Part shown: positions 12,521 through 24,600 of the stretch, piece after piece | Numbering within the stretch: the first letter of the stretch is position 1 | Layout: every line of letters starts with the position of its first letter | NCBI RefSeq assembly: GCF_921293095.1 | Contig: NC_060251.1 | Coordinates: forward strand, 38,049,644-38,113,643 | DNA from: Ischnura elegans | Taxonomy: Eukaryota > Arthropoda > Insecta > Odonata > Coenagrionidae | Direction: 5' to 3' | DNA: 64,000 nt | Position numbers and translations under genes: made by a program | Notes under the pieces: model-generated | The model's input: only the letters and a program-made list of their open reading frames with translations | Database searches by the model: none | Told to the model about the DNA's origin: nothing

Positions 12521-13693
12521 TTTAAATAAATTCACTATTTTCTTCGAATTATAAAAATTAAATCATATCACCAAACTTCGTCAAATATCCATCAGAAAGG
12601 CAATACCACATATAATTAATGTTTCCTAAAGTTTTTGAATCTATATACCTAACTTTAGTTGTTTTTGAGACATAATTTTCTTCCCAATTTACTGTAAAAT
12701 CAACAAAAATGCCACTGCACTTTTAGCATGGTACCTAGGAAATCGGTTGGCACCAAAAGAGTTAATTATTTAATGCCCTTAAAAATTCTCTACTACTACT
12801 AAATTCAATATTAAATTGCGTTTGTATCATTCCTGTCTCTTATTTCGCATACTATATCTTGCGGAAATTTTTTCGCGAATTTGAAAAATAATTATCTCTC
12901 CCTCTGAGACAGGTGGTTACAATGTGTTCGTGCAAATTTCTTTACAAATGCGCCGCGATGGCGGTTTGTTCTCTTGAGAAGTAATTCGCGGATCAGCGTG
13001 TACTCAAGTGTCCTCGCTTACACATGGGGATCTCAGGAAGTAGTGGCTGCGCATATAAACACGTCGTCTTTCTGCCGCCGCAATGACACAAAGCACACAC
13101 ATCAACTACCTCGGCAAACGACATAACTACGCCGCTCGTGCCGGAGTGGATAATCAGAACAATCGCATTCAACTAAGACGTCTTTCCAGCAAAAAACATT
13201 AATTACATCGTGCAGTTCTAATATTTATACAATGAAAAACGTAGAGCAAATTATATCGTGATCGGTTTTTTTAGCTAAAATTATTTTTATTTGTACCAAC
13301 CTAAGGCTCTAAGGAAATTCTGAGAGATAAAAAAGCTGGAGTATCAAATTATAAAATTAATGCAGGAAGGAAGGTACTTCCTATACAACGAGTTAGCTAA
13401 AAAGGTAAAATACAACAAAACTGAGAGTTTTCCTTACATTTTCTGACGCCAAAAAAAATCAAATGACATAACTGCCATAAATGGCGCACATTCAAATCGA
13501 AAAAACGCATCATCATGAATTCACAGGAAAGGTGCCTATAGCTCAAACCCTTCGCGGATAAGACACCACGGAAAATTTGCACTCGGGATTGAAAAAAAAA
13601 ATACTATGCCAAAAAAGCTCGGATTTGGATAAGTAATTTATATATCCATTATTTTTTATTCACGCAAAAAAGTCTCTCGTGATACATACATAT
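12521..13693. other. intergenic, no feature seen
   Basis: No coding family, RNA gene or clear repeat end was found on either strand. Confidence 0.4.
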
Positions 13694-14943
13694 ATATTGT
13701 AACGATTCACGCCCACTCGCCGTGCATCGTCGAACTGAGATTACGATCCAAGTTCTTAAGTTTTCGCGGGTTCTGGGGCTCGCGGCCAAATGGGAACTCA
13801 GAGCTTTGAATGCAATGGCGCAGCAAGGAGATGAATGACCTCGTACACAGCGTTTGAATATCATACACAATTTATTCAATGAAAAGAAAACGAACACTTT
13901 TGTCCTTAAACACTAATGAGGGATGGAAGGTGATGCTGACTTAGGCGAGACATAAATGATACACTTGCAAAAAACGAAGCAAATATGCCAGAAACAAAAA
14001 GAAAGAAATCTTACATCTAATAAATGAGGGATGAGATGACTACTGGGATAAATGAACAGAAATGGACAAAAATAACACTGAATATCTCAAGAATTGATAT
14101 GACTCGGGCACTCGTTATCTTGCTCGAGTTGCGACAAAAACCACTGCACCTCAAAGACAATTATAGGTAATGTTCGTTGCTTTACTCGAAAATATTACAG
14201 GCTCCACGTTCTGTTCTATCAAAATCAGGCTGACGTCTATCCTAATGGATTGACGTGAACGGGAGAAACGTGATTCAAATTTAGATGGTCTTTAGACCGG
14301 GAAAGAGTGACGTGAGTTTATCTACGAAACCACTGGGTTATTAGGATGACACACGTGCACACTGAGGGGGTTTCTTCGAGGGCGCATGGGCTGGCTGGAG
14401 CGGGGGAGGATCGGGATTATTTCCCCGTCCCGGGAGAGGGTTTAGAGTACTTAAGTGTCAAACGGCGGGTCCGAATCCTGGTCGCCGAATCACGATGCGT
14501 CAACCGCGGGGAACCACATCCCGCGGATCCTTGGACGTTGTCGTGATGTCTTGACGAAGGCGAGGATACTTTTCTAGTTCCTCGACTGCACTCCACGCTC
14601 TCCTCTCCGGCACGCCTTCCCCCTAGTCGCGTTCTCCGACCTCCAAGATGCCGTAGCCCACGTCTGCAGCGGCCCCGTCTTACTGCCCCACCTCGGAACG
14701 GTCACCTCTGGTCTCCGTCCTTTTTAGCGGAATCAACCACCGCTTTCTCCGGAATCGACCCGAGTTCACACAATATCGGGCCTTATACACCCAATTAAAC
14801 AACAAAAGACATACTAAAATGATAGCAAACGACAAAAAGAAAAAAGAAGGTCGCTCATCGCTTGCTACTGCCGCGCGCCAACATGAATAGGGAAAAGGAC
14901 GCGGACGCAGAATGAGCCGTGACGAGGCTTTTCGTCACAATAT
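13694..14943. mobile_element. probable solo LTR (LTR retrotransposon fossil)
   Basis: A 1242-bp block at 13698-14939 starts TGTAACGATTCACG and ends TTTTCGTCACA, that is TG...CA ends with a short inverted match (TGTAACGA / TCGTCACA), and is flanked by ATAT at 13694-13697 and 14940-14943. It is distinctly GC-richer than its surroundings and has no gag-pol region beside it. This fits a solo LTR left by recombination, perhaps of Ty3/gypsy kin. The flanking duplication is short and low in complexity, so the call is tentative. Orientation is not settled. Confidence 0.5.
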
Positions 14944-16265
14944 GCAAGTATGTGTATGTATTCGCTTTTAAAGTAAAAGGTCGTCCACTTTAAAACCGAA
15001 ATAAGTATAACGTAAGGATGAGAATTCGTCTTTTGATGATTTAGTCAAGAGAAACTTGTTTTCTTGGGGTAAAATATGCCCATAAGCGAAATTGCTGAGC
15101 TATTTATCTCATTTTTAAATTTTAACACTAATTCATCTGGCGATTATAAAATATGCACGGCTATTATTAGGAAAAAATATTATAAACAAGATAATTATGA
15201 AAGATAAATGTAAAAAATCTGGCGAATGGAAGGAATTACGTCAGCAATTTAACCATAATAGTGGAAAAAGAAAAAAGAAATTAATAAAATATTTTTGAAG
15301 ATATTTTCAGATTTCTAGCGGACTTTTCCAACCGATCCACACGACCTCAATACCATAAGTGACCACAAATACATTTCCAGCCGATGCGGAAAAGTAAGAA
15401 AATTATCGCCATTAATAAGAAACAAGCTCTTAATTGAGGAAATTAGAAGAATGGTTTCTTCATGCAAGCACGGACGAGAGGGCAAGCCAAGCTCCGAGCC
15501 GCACATCTAGGAGCTAGAATTTTAAAACTTACAGTGCCAATTCTCCCCAAAAGTTTGAAAATGAGGAATATCGATCGCCCAAATGTGATTTGACATTTTC
15601 TCCAGTATTTTCATCAAATACTTGTGCTCCTTTGTGAAACTATAACTCCAGTAGCACAATTTAACAGTATTTTCTTCCAACACCATCAGGAAGCAAGTCA
15701 GGAGAGCAAGTACTGCAATATTTTCAAGTGTCAGGAGGGATATCCATAACAGTGGCACACATCCATTTGCTGCCAATAGATTAGTTAGAGGGTGAAAGTA
15801 ATTGGGCCAATTGAGAGTACCGAATAGAACTATAATTTGACATCAATGATCTCACAGACTGCATGCCAGTGCATGTACCATATATGATGAGAAACCAATA
15901 ATAAAGGCAATAGAAGGTTGGTTGAGAAGAAAATTTGGAAAAATGGTAGTTTCAGAAGGGCAGGATACACCACACCAGGGTAAAGTTGCCATCAGGCTGC
16001 AGAGGGGGACAAGTCAAAGCAAAAATGGAAAACCTACTGATGTTCAAAAAGACGCAGTTTGCTAACGGGGCCACATTGACAGAATGCTAGTAGAATCCAG
16101 TCCCCAGTTAATTGGGAAAGAAGGCTATTTCTATGGATCATGCATCAGTGGTATTTACATGAAGCACACACATGTCCCCATCACATGTGGAATCAAGCAA
16201 TGTTTTAAAGGCTAAAATGTGCACATTATCCCCTTCCTTTTGATGAGATCAATTATGAGGGCACT
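14944..16265. other. intergenic, no feature seen
   Basis: No gene or transposon end that I can support; open frames are short and featureless. Confidence 0.4.
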
Positions 16266-16267
16266 TA

Positions 16268-16769
16268 CCCAGTGAGAAATGGGTGGTGGAGTCCACGTGG
16301 AACCCACGTGGAATCCACGTTGAGTGGTGGATATTTGGTGGTGGTGGATATTGAGTGGTTGGACCCACGTGGAATCCACGTTGATTTCAAGTGGATTTGT
16401 GGTGATTAGCATAAAATGGTGAACAGAATTTCTAATTTGTGGAACTTAACTCTCTGGTGTGACATTGCGTCATTTGTCATCCTGAAACCACGCTAGTTAT
16501 GTGAAAATGTATCGCACATTCTATTTTTATATAATTCGTGGAAAGGCAGCCATGAGAGCACATGAAAAATCGTAGACACATATATAGAAGGTTTAGCTAT
16601 AGAGTGGTTGAGGTTTTAATGGTTTTAGGACAGCACCTACTGCTGTTTTAATTTTTCCACCAAATTTCCACGTGGGTTCCACGTTGATTCCACGACCAAA
16701 AACACGTGGTATCCACGTTACATTTCCACGTGGGTTCCACGTGGATTCCACCACCCATTTCTCACTGGG
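16268..16769. mobile_element. MITE with TA target duplication and CCACGTGG repeats
   Basis: Begins CCCAGTGAGAAATGGGTGGT and ends with its reverse complement; the inverted repeats match over about 46 bp with one mismatch, and both sides carry TA (16266-16267 and 16770-16771). TA duplication places it with the IS630-Tc1-mariner group, as a non-autonomous element of 502 bp without a transposase. The terminal and subterminal parts contain many copies of CCACGTGG or CCACGTT words in both directions, and GTGGTGGAT words inside. Confidence 0.9.
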
Positions 16770-16934
16770 TATGCTCTATTATCATCTCTCTCAAAACCTT
16801 CAGTAACATCATGTAAGTTATTGTGGATTGCATAAGCCTGGTATGGTATTTGGAGGAGGTGACCAAAAGCTGAGGTTATTTGCACCACAAGGGAAGGGTA
16901 GGTAAGGAGAGTAGAAGAGAAACCCAATGTCAGC

Positions 16935-17128
16935 ATTTGCCTGCTCTTAACTAAAGGTTCAATAGGGACACCAGCTCAATGTTACACCTGACGGATGGAG
17001 TATTGCACTTGAAATTTCTTCCACATATCGTTCAAGCAGGGATCAAGCAGTCTCCGAAAATTCTCTGCCACTGCCGGGATTTGAACCCGAGCCCGCAGGG
17101 TGAAAAGCTAACACTATAACCACCACAC
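16935..17128 (-). repeat. tRNA-derived SINE
   Basis: On the minus strand from 17128: a tRNA-like head with A-box-like TGGTTATAGTGTTAGC and B-box GGGTTCAAATCCCGGC, then an unrelated body ending TTAAGAGCAGGCAAATGCTG. The same tail (TTAAGAGCAGGCTAATGCTG) occurs on + at about 24003-24022 in COMMD2 intron 5, so the family is dispersed. Confidence 0.7.
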
Positions 17129-17132
17129 CCAT

Positions 17133-17331
17133 AGGCGGATCCAGGGGCGGGGGGGGACGGGGCACGTGCCCCCCCACCAGACCCTTAAAAATTTGCTATA
17201 TTTTTAATACGGTCCCATTATCAATTCGTTCGTTTTGTATGACGAGGTATCCTTGTGCCCCCCCCTGAACAAAATCCTGGATGCAGCCTTGCTTGTGCCC
17301 CTCCCAGAAAGAAATCCTGGATCTGCCCCTG
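17133..17331. repeat. G/C-tract MITE-like repeat
   Basis: Ends are inverted: GGCGGATCCAGG at the left and CCTGGATCTGCC at the right. Inside, a long G run is followed by GCACGTGCCCCCCC, then AT-rich sequence with TTTTTAATACGGTCC, then further C runs. Copies of the same elements occur at 58740-59215. No coding capacity. Widely dispersed in arthropod genomes by my recollection; class unknown. Confidence 0.7.
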
Positions 17332-18605
17332 ACCACACCAACATAATCCCCTTACCTTCAGCTGTATTCAATGAATGCTTCTACGCATACAAATCTCACC
17401 TTTGTCCCCAGTTGACCATCCAGAAGACAAATGGAGTTTTGTTCCCGAGTGACCTTATCTAGTCCACACAGATCACTTTTTTTTAGCCAGATGCACCAAG
17501 GAGACAAAGGTAAAACCGTAAAAGACACTTTGGTGATACTTGGTCAAGTGATACAGAACTAAATTATACACCATTCAACCCATATCAACCACTGACATTC
17601 AGTGCTTGGCATGGGTTGAGGATGATTCAAGGGCAAAAAAAAATTTCATCATTCAGCAGATGGAGAAACCGATACAAGACTGAGGTCGCAAAGAAAGCAT
17701 ATTTATTTTTCAAAAATGCCCTGAATGAATCTGAATTTAGAGAAAACCTAAAATTCATAATTTTCCACTTTTTTTTAAATGACTTCTCGAATGAATAATT
17801 CAAAGGAATGCTCACTCTCATTAAGCCCTCATTTTTCACTCTTTAATGTTTTTATTAGACTCGGATTAAAAAATTACAAATTTATATAAAATTAATATTT
17901 TTTTATTTTTCCGGTGTTGATACAAAAATTATAAATTTAATCATTGTGCTCAAAATCGGTAAAGGCATCACAACCGTAAAGGAATGTTTTATCTGTTGAA
18001 AAAGTCGTGTGTCCTTTCCCAGCGTTAATTTTACAATGGTTAGTTGCTCCTAGAGTTTCAGCTACCTCTCAAATAGCTAGAAAAACTGTTAATTTCTTCT
18101 CATTCTGGCGCGATTTTGAGAGAACGCGTATGTGCCGTTATAAGGAAAGTGAACCCATGGCCTCCTTACTTAAAAATGGAAGCATGTTCCCGGGCCGTTT
18201 TCGAATGCTAATTAACGATAGTCATTTTTAGCGTAGCCAACGTTCAGAAGTCGCTGTGTGATAAATGAAGGTGAATGCGAATGAAAATTGCATATAGTTG
18301 AATATTTATGAAAAATAAATTTTGAATAGCCCCATTTGTTATTTTACAGTAACAATTGTGAAACTGCGATGAAAGTTGTTCGCTGAAGAGCAAATTTATT
18401 ATCGACTGCTGAAATCTTGTGATGAATTTGTGTTGGTATTCCTGCAAGAATATTTGTTGTTTGTAGAGAATTTCAGCAGACTGGGCGGATTAAAGAAAGA
18501 GTTTGAACTACTCAGTGACTGTTGTTATATAATTGATATCGCTTCGTTGGATGGATTTTAGATACCTTCTAATTGAAAATTTGTTATTTTGCTTGATGGT
18601 GAACG
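17332..18605. other. region upstream of COMMD2
   Basis: AT-rich DNA without a supported gene. The 5' untranslated region and promoter of COMMD2 should lie in its right part, but I see no TATA box or initiator that I would call. Confidence 0.4.
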
Positions 18606-21600
18606 ATGCTTCTTTTTCTTACTGAGGCTCATAAACGTCATTTGGGCATTTTGTCGGAGCAGCCACTTGCAGGTAAACAATTAATCTATTTTATATAAAA
18701 TATAATCCGCTGCGATTGTATGCACCTTTGGACAGCTGAAAATGTATCTGCTTCTCAGCGGATATTAGGGTATTTATTTACCGCTTGGATTATCATCTAC
18801 GTCAGTATTATAGGTGGCTATCATTAACGTGTATTGAAATTTTAAATGAATCATTTCTACGCTATTATAGATGGTTTTTCTCACATCTATGGTGTTCAAT
18901 CTTCAAATTGCAACATATGTTGCATATCGACTAATCATCACAGATGGTTGAAATAGAGAACAGTTAATATTATCAACACTACTTACGATACAATTTTTGG
19001 TTTTCATATGAGGTACCGTTTGTCGATTATACCTTTGCATCATAGCTCGAAAATGATTATAATTGAATTTATTTATCATTTGCCATATTTTCGAGGGGTA
19101 GAATCTAATTTTGGTGTTCACTTATGATTTCATTTTACTAATTGCCTATTTTGTTTTTCGTTTCAGCTTTTAAGGACATCTGCACTGTGGCCTCAAGTTT
19201 CTTTTTAAATGGCCCTGATGTAAAGCTGGTTCAGGAATCATCCCGTAAGTTTGTCTCTATTCTTGAGACCCCTTTTTGCATTCCAGCTTCAGTTGTCCCA
19301 TCACATTTTTATTGGCGATATATTCTCCATTTCAGAAAAACTGGAGATACCTCCCCAACACCTACAGCATGCAGTAGAAGCATTGGTGAAGCTTCTAATT
19401 GAAAGTTTCAGGAATAAGGTTTGAATATTTTCATAGCACATTTGCCCTAATTTTTATTATGAGGAGTTTGTTAATAGATGTACATAATAAATTAAGTAGC
19501 ACCCAGCGAACATCATGGGTGAAGTTTTTCATCATACCTCATTATGTTAGGATATATGAAAAGTAGTCTTATAAATTTTAATATGTAAAGTATGCATGTT
19601 TCATTTTGTGGATGAGTTTTAAGTGATACGTGGTTTGTAATCAGTGAAGAGGATTGAGTTTCATGTATCTATTTAAGTGCATATTGTTACCGTACATTGA
19701 CTCCGCCATTCCCATTCAATACGCAGGCATCTGTAGGACAGTCATTGAGTATCAGCCATATCTGCTAATTAAGTGCAATAAGTGCTGGTATGTATAAAAC
19801 TAGGATTGTCCACAAGTCATCCACCTCTGGTGTGAATTACATGGATTTCCATGAAGTATCTGCTGAGGACTCATTGTAGACTCATTTAGGGCACCTGCTC
19901 AATGGCAACTTTAATCGCGGGCAACTAATTAGTTTACTCACCCTAGGGTTGCCTGCCACTGTGCACTGATTATTAAATAGTTGCCTCTCAGCTCAGTTTA
20001 CAATGGATCTCGTGGAAGCTACTTGTGTTGTTGCATTCATTCTCAGAGAGTGAAAAACCATTTTCATTATTTCCCTTATCCCGTAGATTCATCCAGCTTT
20101 TAATGAACTCCTTGCACACCTCGAACCACTATGTTTTTTTTATCTCTGTATTGTTTGAGACCCTTATTGTATTGTGCTGGCTGCTTCTCATCAAGCAAAA
20201 TAAATTTTTCAATGACTACTGCCATTACTTAAAAAATTATTAGACCTTTTCAGAAAGCCAGCAGCAAGAAGCTCCCCAAGATGAGCTCTAAACAAGGGCT
20301 GTCCAAGCAACTGAATAGTTGACAGTGCATGGCTTCGGGCAATAACCCCCATGGTCTATTCCTACCAGCAACAATTTACTCTCCCTCAAAATAGGTCTGG
20401 ATGCAATTACTTAGTTGCAGCAACTAAAAAGTCACCAATGCACAGGGCAACAGTCCATACCGTGTGTTTCATTGGAGCTGTGTAGTTGCTTTGAAAAGGT
20501 TGCCAGTGTGAGGAAGCCCCTAGGGTAGAAATGGGGCAACCATAGGAAGGACAGGTGGAGGCATCCAAGTGGACATGATTTTAGGATGAAATACAGCAAT
20601 TAAGCCTTTTTACATATTATCATTGTCTCCATCTGTATAATTATTCAGGAAATAGTAGATATAGGTCCTATGGTGAAGTTGAGTTTAGGGCAACAGTGGT
20701 CACATACTCTCATAGAATACCATATTTATTCAGCCATTACAGAAAGGGAGTACATACACATTGAAAAAAAAGTCAAGTTATCAAAGTCCCAAGTTCCGAT
20801 CACTACGAAGATGCACTTGAATATTATTTGAACCAATGACATGTAAAGCACAAAAGCCAGGAGTAGGTGAGTGAGCCAAGGAAATTTCTGCAAGAGATTT
20901 AAGGCTTGGAATCAGCTGCTTGCACACAGTAATGTTGCTGGAAAATTATCTTTTATTTATATTCATGGAAATTGCTATTCCTCCTTTTCAATACAGTAAT
21001 TTAATTGATATGATGAGCATGTTCATGTTCTTTCTTGTTCCAAGTTCAATTCTCTAACTTGTGTGCTATTTTAATTAATTTACGTTCCAAGGCTATATCT
21101 TTGTTTTCATCAAATAGAAAAAAAAAATATTGCTTTGGGAGTGATGCAAATGAAGTTGGCATTGAGAATGATCCACTCGTTGATGTCATCTAGTTTTCTA
21201 TGATGAAATAACTTACATGTATCTACTCATTATTTTTGGGAGATAATGGTCAGATAAGGGAAACAATTTTATTTATTCAATTTATCCAGGCTCTACTTAA
21301 AGACTAAATTCAATGAATGTATTTTAAAGTCACAATCGCATCGTAAATTTAATACATATCAATAAAAATTATGGAAATGATTTTCAATGTTCTGTGTAGA
21401 ACTTCTCATGGGCACACCCTACTATCGTCTGGGAAATTCATACACAAATTTCAGACTCCTATTGGATAAGCAGATGATGTCCCTTGGAGACTGCATGCTC
21501 TGTGGGTTGGGTTGAAGATCAATTTTGTATATATTATTTAATATCGAATTACTTAAAATGTTAATTGTGTACTCCTAAATTCTTATACTCCATAGCTGAA

Positions 21601-24600
21601 AGCTGATGAGTTCTCTCGTACCTCACAAGCATTGGGTTTTAGTGAGGAGCAAAGGGAACTGCTACTGAAAATATTTGAAGATGAAGGGAAGCGTCTCGGC
21701 CAGCATGGAGGTCTTTTGATCCCTCCCCATTACCACAATCTAGAATGGAGATTTGAGACTCAAGTATGTAATTCTGATAGTGAAATAACTAGTTTGTATT
21801 TAAAGCAATTGGCTGGAATCCATTGATTGGATCTTTTCTATTAAATGGTTATTCATGTCCTCTCTCTTAACGCAACAGCATCAAACTTAGGTACATCATT
21901 GCTTTGTTAAGATTTGATTTTATACTGTCTCTATAGAATGATTTTTGAATGTTGGATTACAATTATGTCTTTATGCATGATCCGTTGAGCATATTACTAA
22001 TGGATCTAAATCATGTTAGAAATGTGGAGATAAATTATGAATAGTATTTTCATTGTACGTAACTTCATCTTTGAGATAAGTGACTATATAATTACACGAA
22101 TGTGTGTCTGAAATGAAATGAGTGAAAGAGCCTTTAGCTATTCTTTCAGCACTAACAGTAAAAATTCCTGAAATGCTACGTGGAAGAAGCATGTTGCTAT
22201 TAATAAAATGCTATTATACAAAGTAGGTAAAACAAATGATTCCTCGTGGCTTAGGTGGTTTAAAGCTGAATTTCCATATTAAATGGCAATGACGTAGAAT
22301 TGAAAGCTATCACTTGACTGCAATAGGTTTTTCTGTTATTAACCAAACTTATTAATCATCACCATTGGTCAACAAACCAAGGTCTGGTTTGATGCACTTC
22401 TCCACAAGTTCTTCTCATTGCAGCTAATCTTTTTACCCTTATTTAATTCTCTTTTGTATCTTTCTTCTCTTGTTCTATTTTAGATTTTCTGAGACCCTCC
22501 CTCACCATTCTTATTTTCCACTTGTCGTTCAGGTGTATGCGTTGGTGGAATATTTAATATGTATTTCATTCATTTATGCCCTTCAAGTTCATTTGCCCGG
22601 GTTATTTTTTATATTGCCAGCAGTTTTAACACCTTGGAAAAACATTTAAGGTCAATAGGATTACCTAGCATGCACTTCTGGTCAGGTGAGACCAGGTATC
22701 ATCATCATTCATGGTCTAGTCACCCTCTGATTGACTAGGTCCAAACTGGGAGACTGTGTTTACAGCCATATGTTACGTTGATGCAATGGCTCACAAACCA
22801 ATCAGATTTAATCTGGAGACTTTATCTCATGTTGCCAACTTGATGAAATTGCTACTAAAAATCCTTTTTTTTATTTTCATTCTTAATTTAATAACCACTC
22901 CTCTGCTGGCAATTTTCTATGCTAAACAGTGGAGGCAGAACAGATCACCAAGTAAAGAACAAATCCAATTTTGTGTATTATGTACCACCTCTAAAAAAGT
23001 ATCCCCATAAGCTGTATGGTATATTTTATTCTGTTTAATGTATTACGATGGACCAACACTGATGGAGGAATGATCTGGGAGTGAAAATGCAGTTGTTTAA
23101 GATAATATTTTTAATGTTAGCAGTAAATACATAGTAGGTTGGAGAAATTTTTTCTGCCAGAGTCAAGAAATTGCAATTAGTGAGAAAAATTCTATTGCAG
23201 TATTCTTTGAAAGTTTTTTGATGAAATGCTGTTAAATGATTTTTTTCTTCTCTTATGTTCTTTCAAGGTTGCATCCCGTTCTCTGATGCATCAACTTACT
23301 CCTTTGGTGACTTTGAGATTACAGCTGAAGGATTCTCAAACTAATCGTCGTGAAAAGGTAGTTATTTGTTAACAATTCTTATCCTTCTGTTCTTAAAGAT
23401 AAGGATACATGATAATAGGTAAAATCACTTCATTGGTATTTTTGTTAATGATAAGGTAAACAATTGTGTTTGTGCACCCATGCCAAAAATTTTCAGTTTC
23501 ATTTATTTATTATGGATCTGCTTGGTTTGGTGGATAGTGAATTGGCTTCAAACTTTGTGGGAACATGTTCAAATCCTCTCTGTGGTGAAGAATTTTCAAG
23601 ATGCTTCTCAATCCCCACTAGAGTGTTGTGTGAAAGACAATGTCCTGATGAGGACTGGTACTCTTATTTATTCTTTTTAAATAAAAGAAGTCACCTCAGT
23701 ATACGCAACAGTTTTCTGGACAATAAACCGACTAATTAAACATCCATAGCCACAAATGAAACAATATTACTGTACACTTAAAATGATATTTTCTTTTTTT
23801 ATAAAACTCTGAATATAACTATGTACATAAATAATTTTTGGTTGGTAATCACCACGAAAGTCCGCTGAAGACTATCATATTATTTTTTTATTTAATATCA
23901 CTATTGCATAGATGCAAGAAGCAACCTTTACAGACCATTCAAGCTCTGCAATCGCTCTGTTTGATGGGACCTTAAGCAGAGGTCATCTTCAAGACTTTCG
24001 TTAAGAGCAGGCTAATGCTGATGTTTCTGGTTTTCTCTAGCCTGTGTACCTGTATGGTGACAATAATGTTAGCTGTCAGTGGCCCGCTAAAACAAGTATG
24101 ACAGACTCCACATGCTCAGTACGTATAAATGCACGGGTGTCGGAACCTTTCAGGATAAAGGCAGGCGTAAGACAGGGTGATGGACTATCCCCAATCCTAT
24201 TCAACTTAGCAATAGAAGAAGCTCTTCAAAAAGTAGCAAAAATGGACGAAGGCGTAACAATTGGCTCCAGAATAAATATACTTGCTTTTGCAGACGATGT
24301 GGTAATTTTAGCAGAAAATTTAGACGACATACGCCGGCTTACAAAACTTTTCATGGAAGAAACAGTTAATCTAGGACTAAAAGTAAATGATGGAAAAACT
24401 AAATACATATATACACTTTACAAGAAATGAAATGAACAGAAATCAAAATCCTCTCTACATAGACAACCACAAATTTGAAAAAGTGGACTCCTTTAAGTAT
24501 TTAGGCGTTTTTATTTCAAGAGAAAACAAAGAAGCAATAGAAATACAAAACAGGCTAAATCTGGCTAACAGATGCTTCTACGCCTGCAACAAACTCATGT

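Noticed and set aside
13649-13897. 82-codon minus-strand open frame
   Set aside because: Falls across the edge of the probable LTR and shows no family motif.
18007-18231. 74-codon + frame upstream of COMMD2 as an extra first exon
   Set aside because: The COMMD2 N-terminus at 18606 already matches the family start, and no splice junction links the two.
19880-20525. MITE in COMMD2 intron 3 with GGCAAC words at both sides
   Set aside because: The inverted similarity is too weak to set ends.
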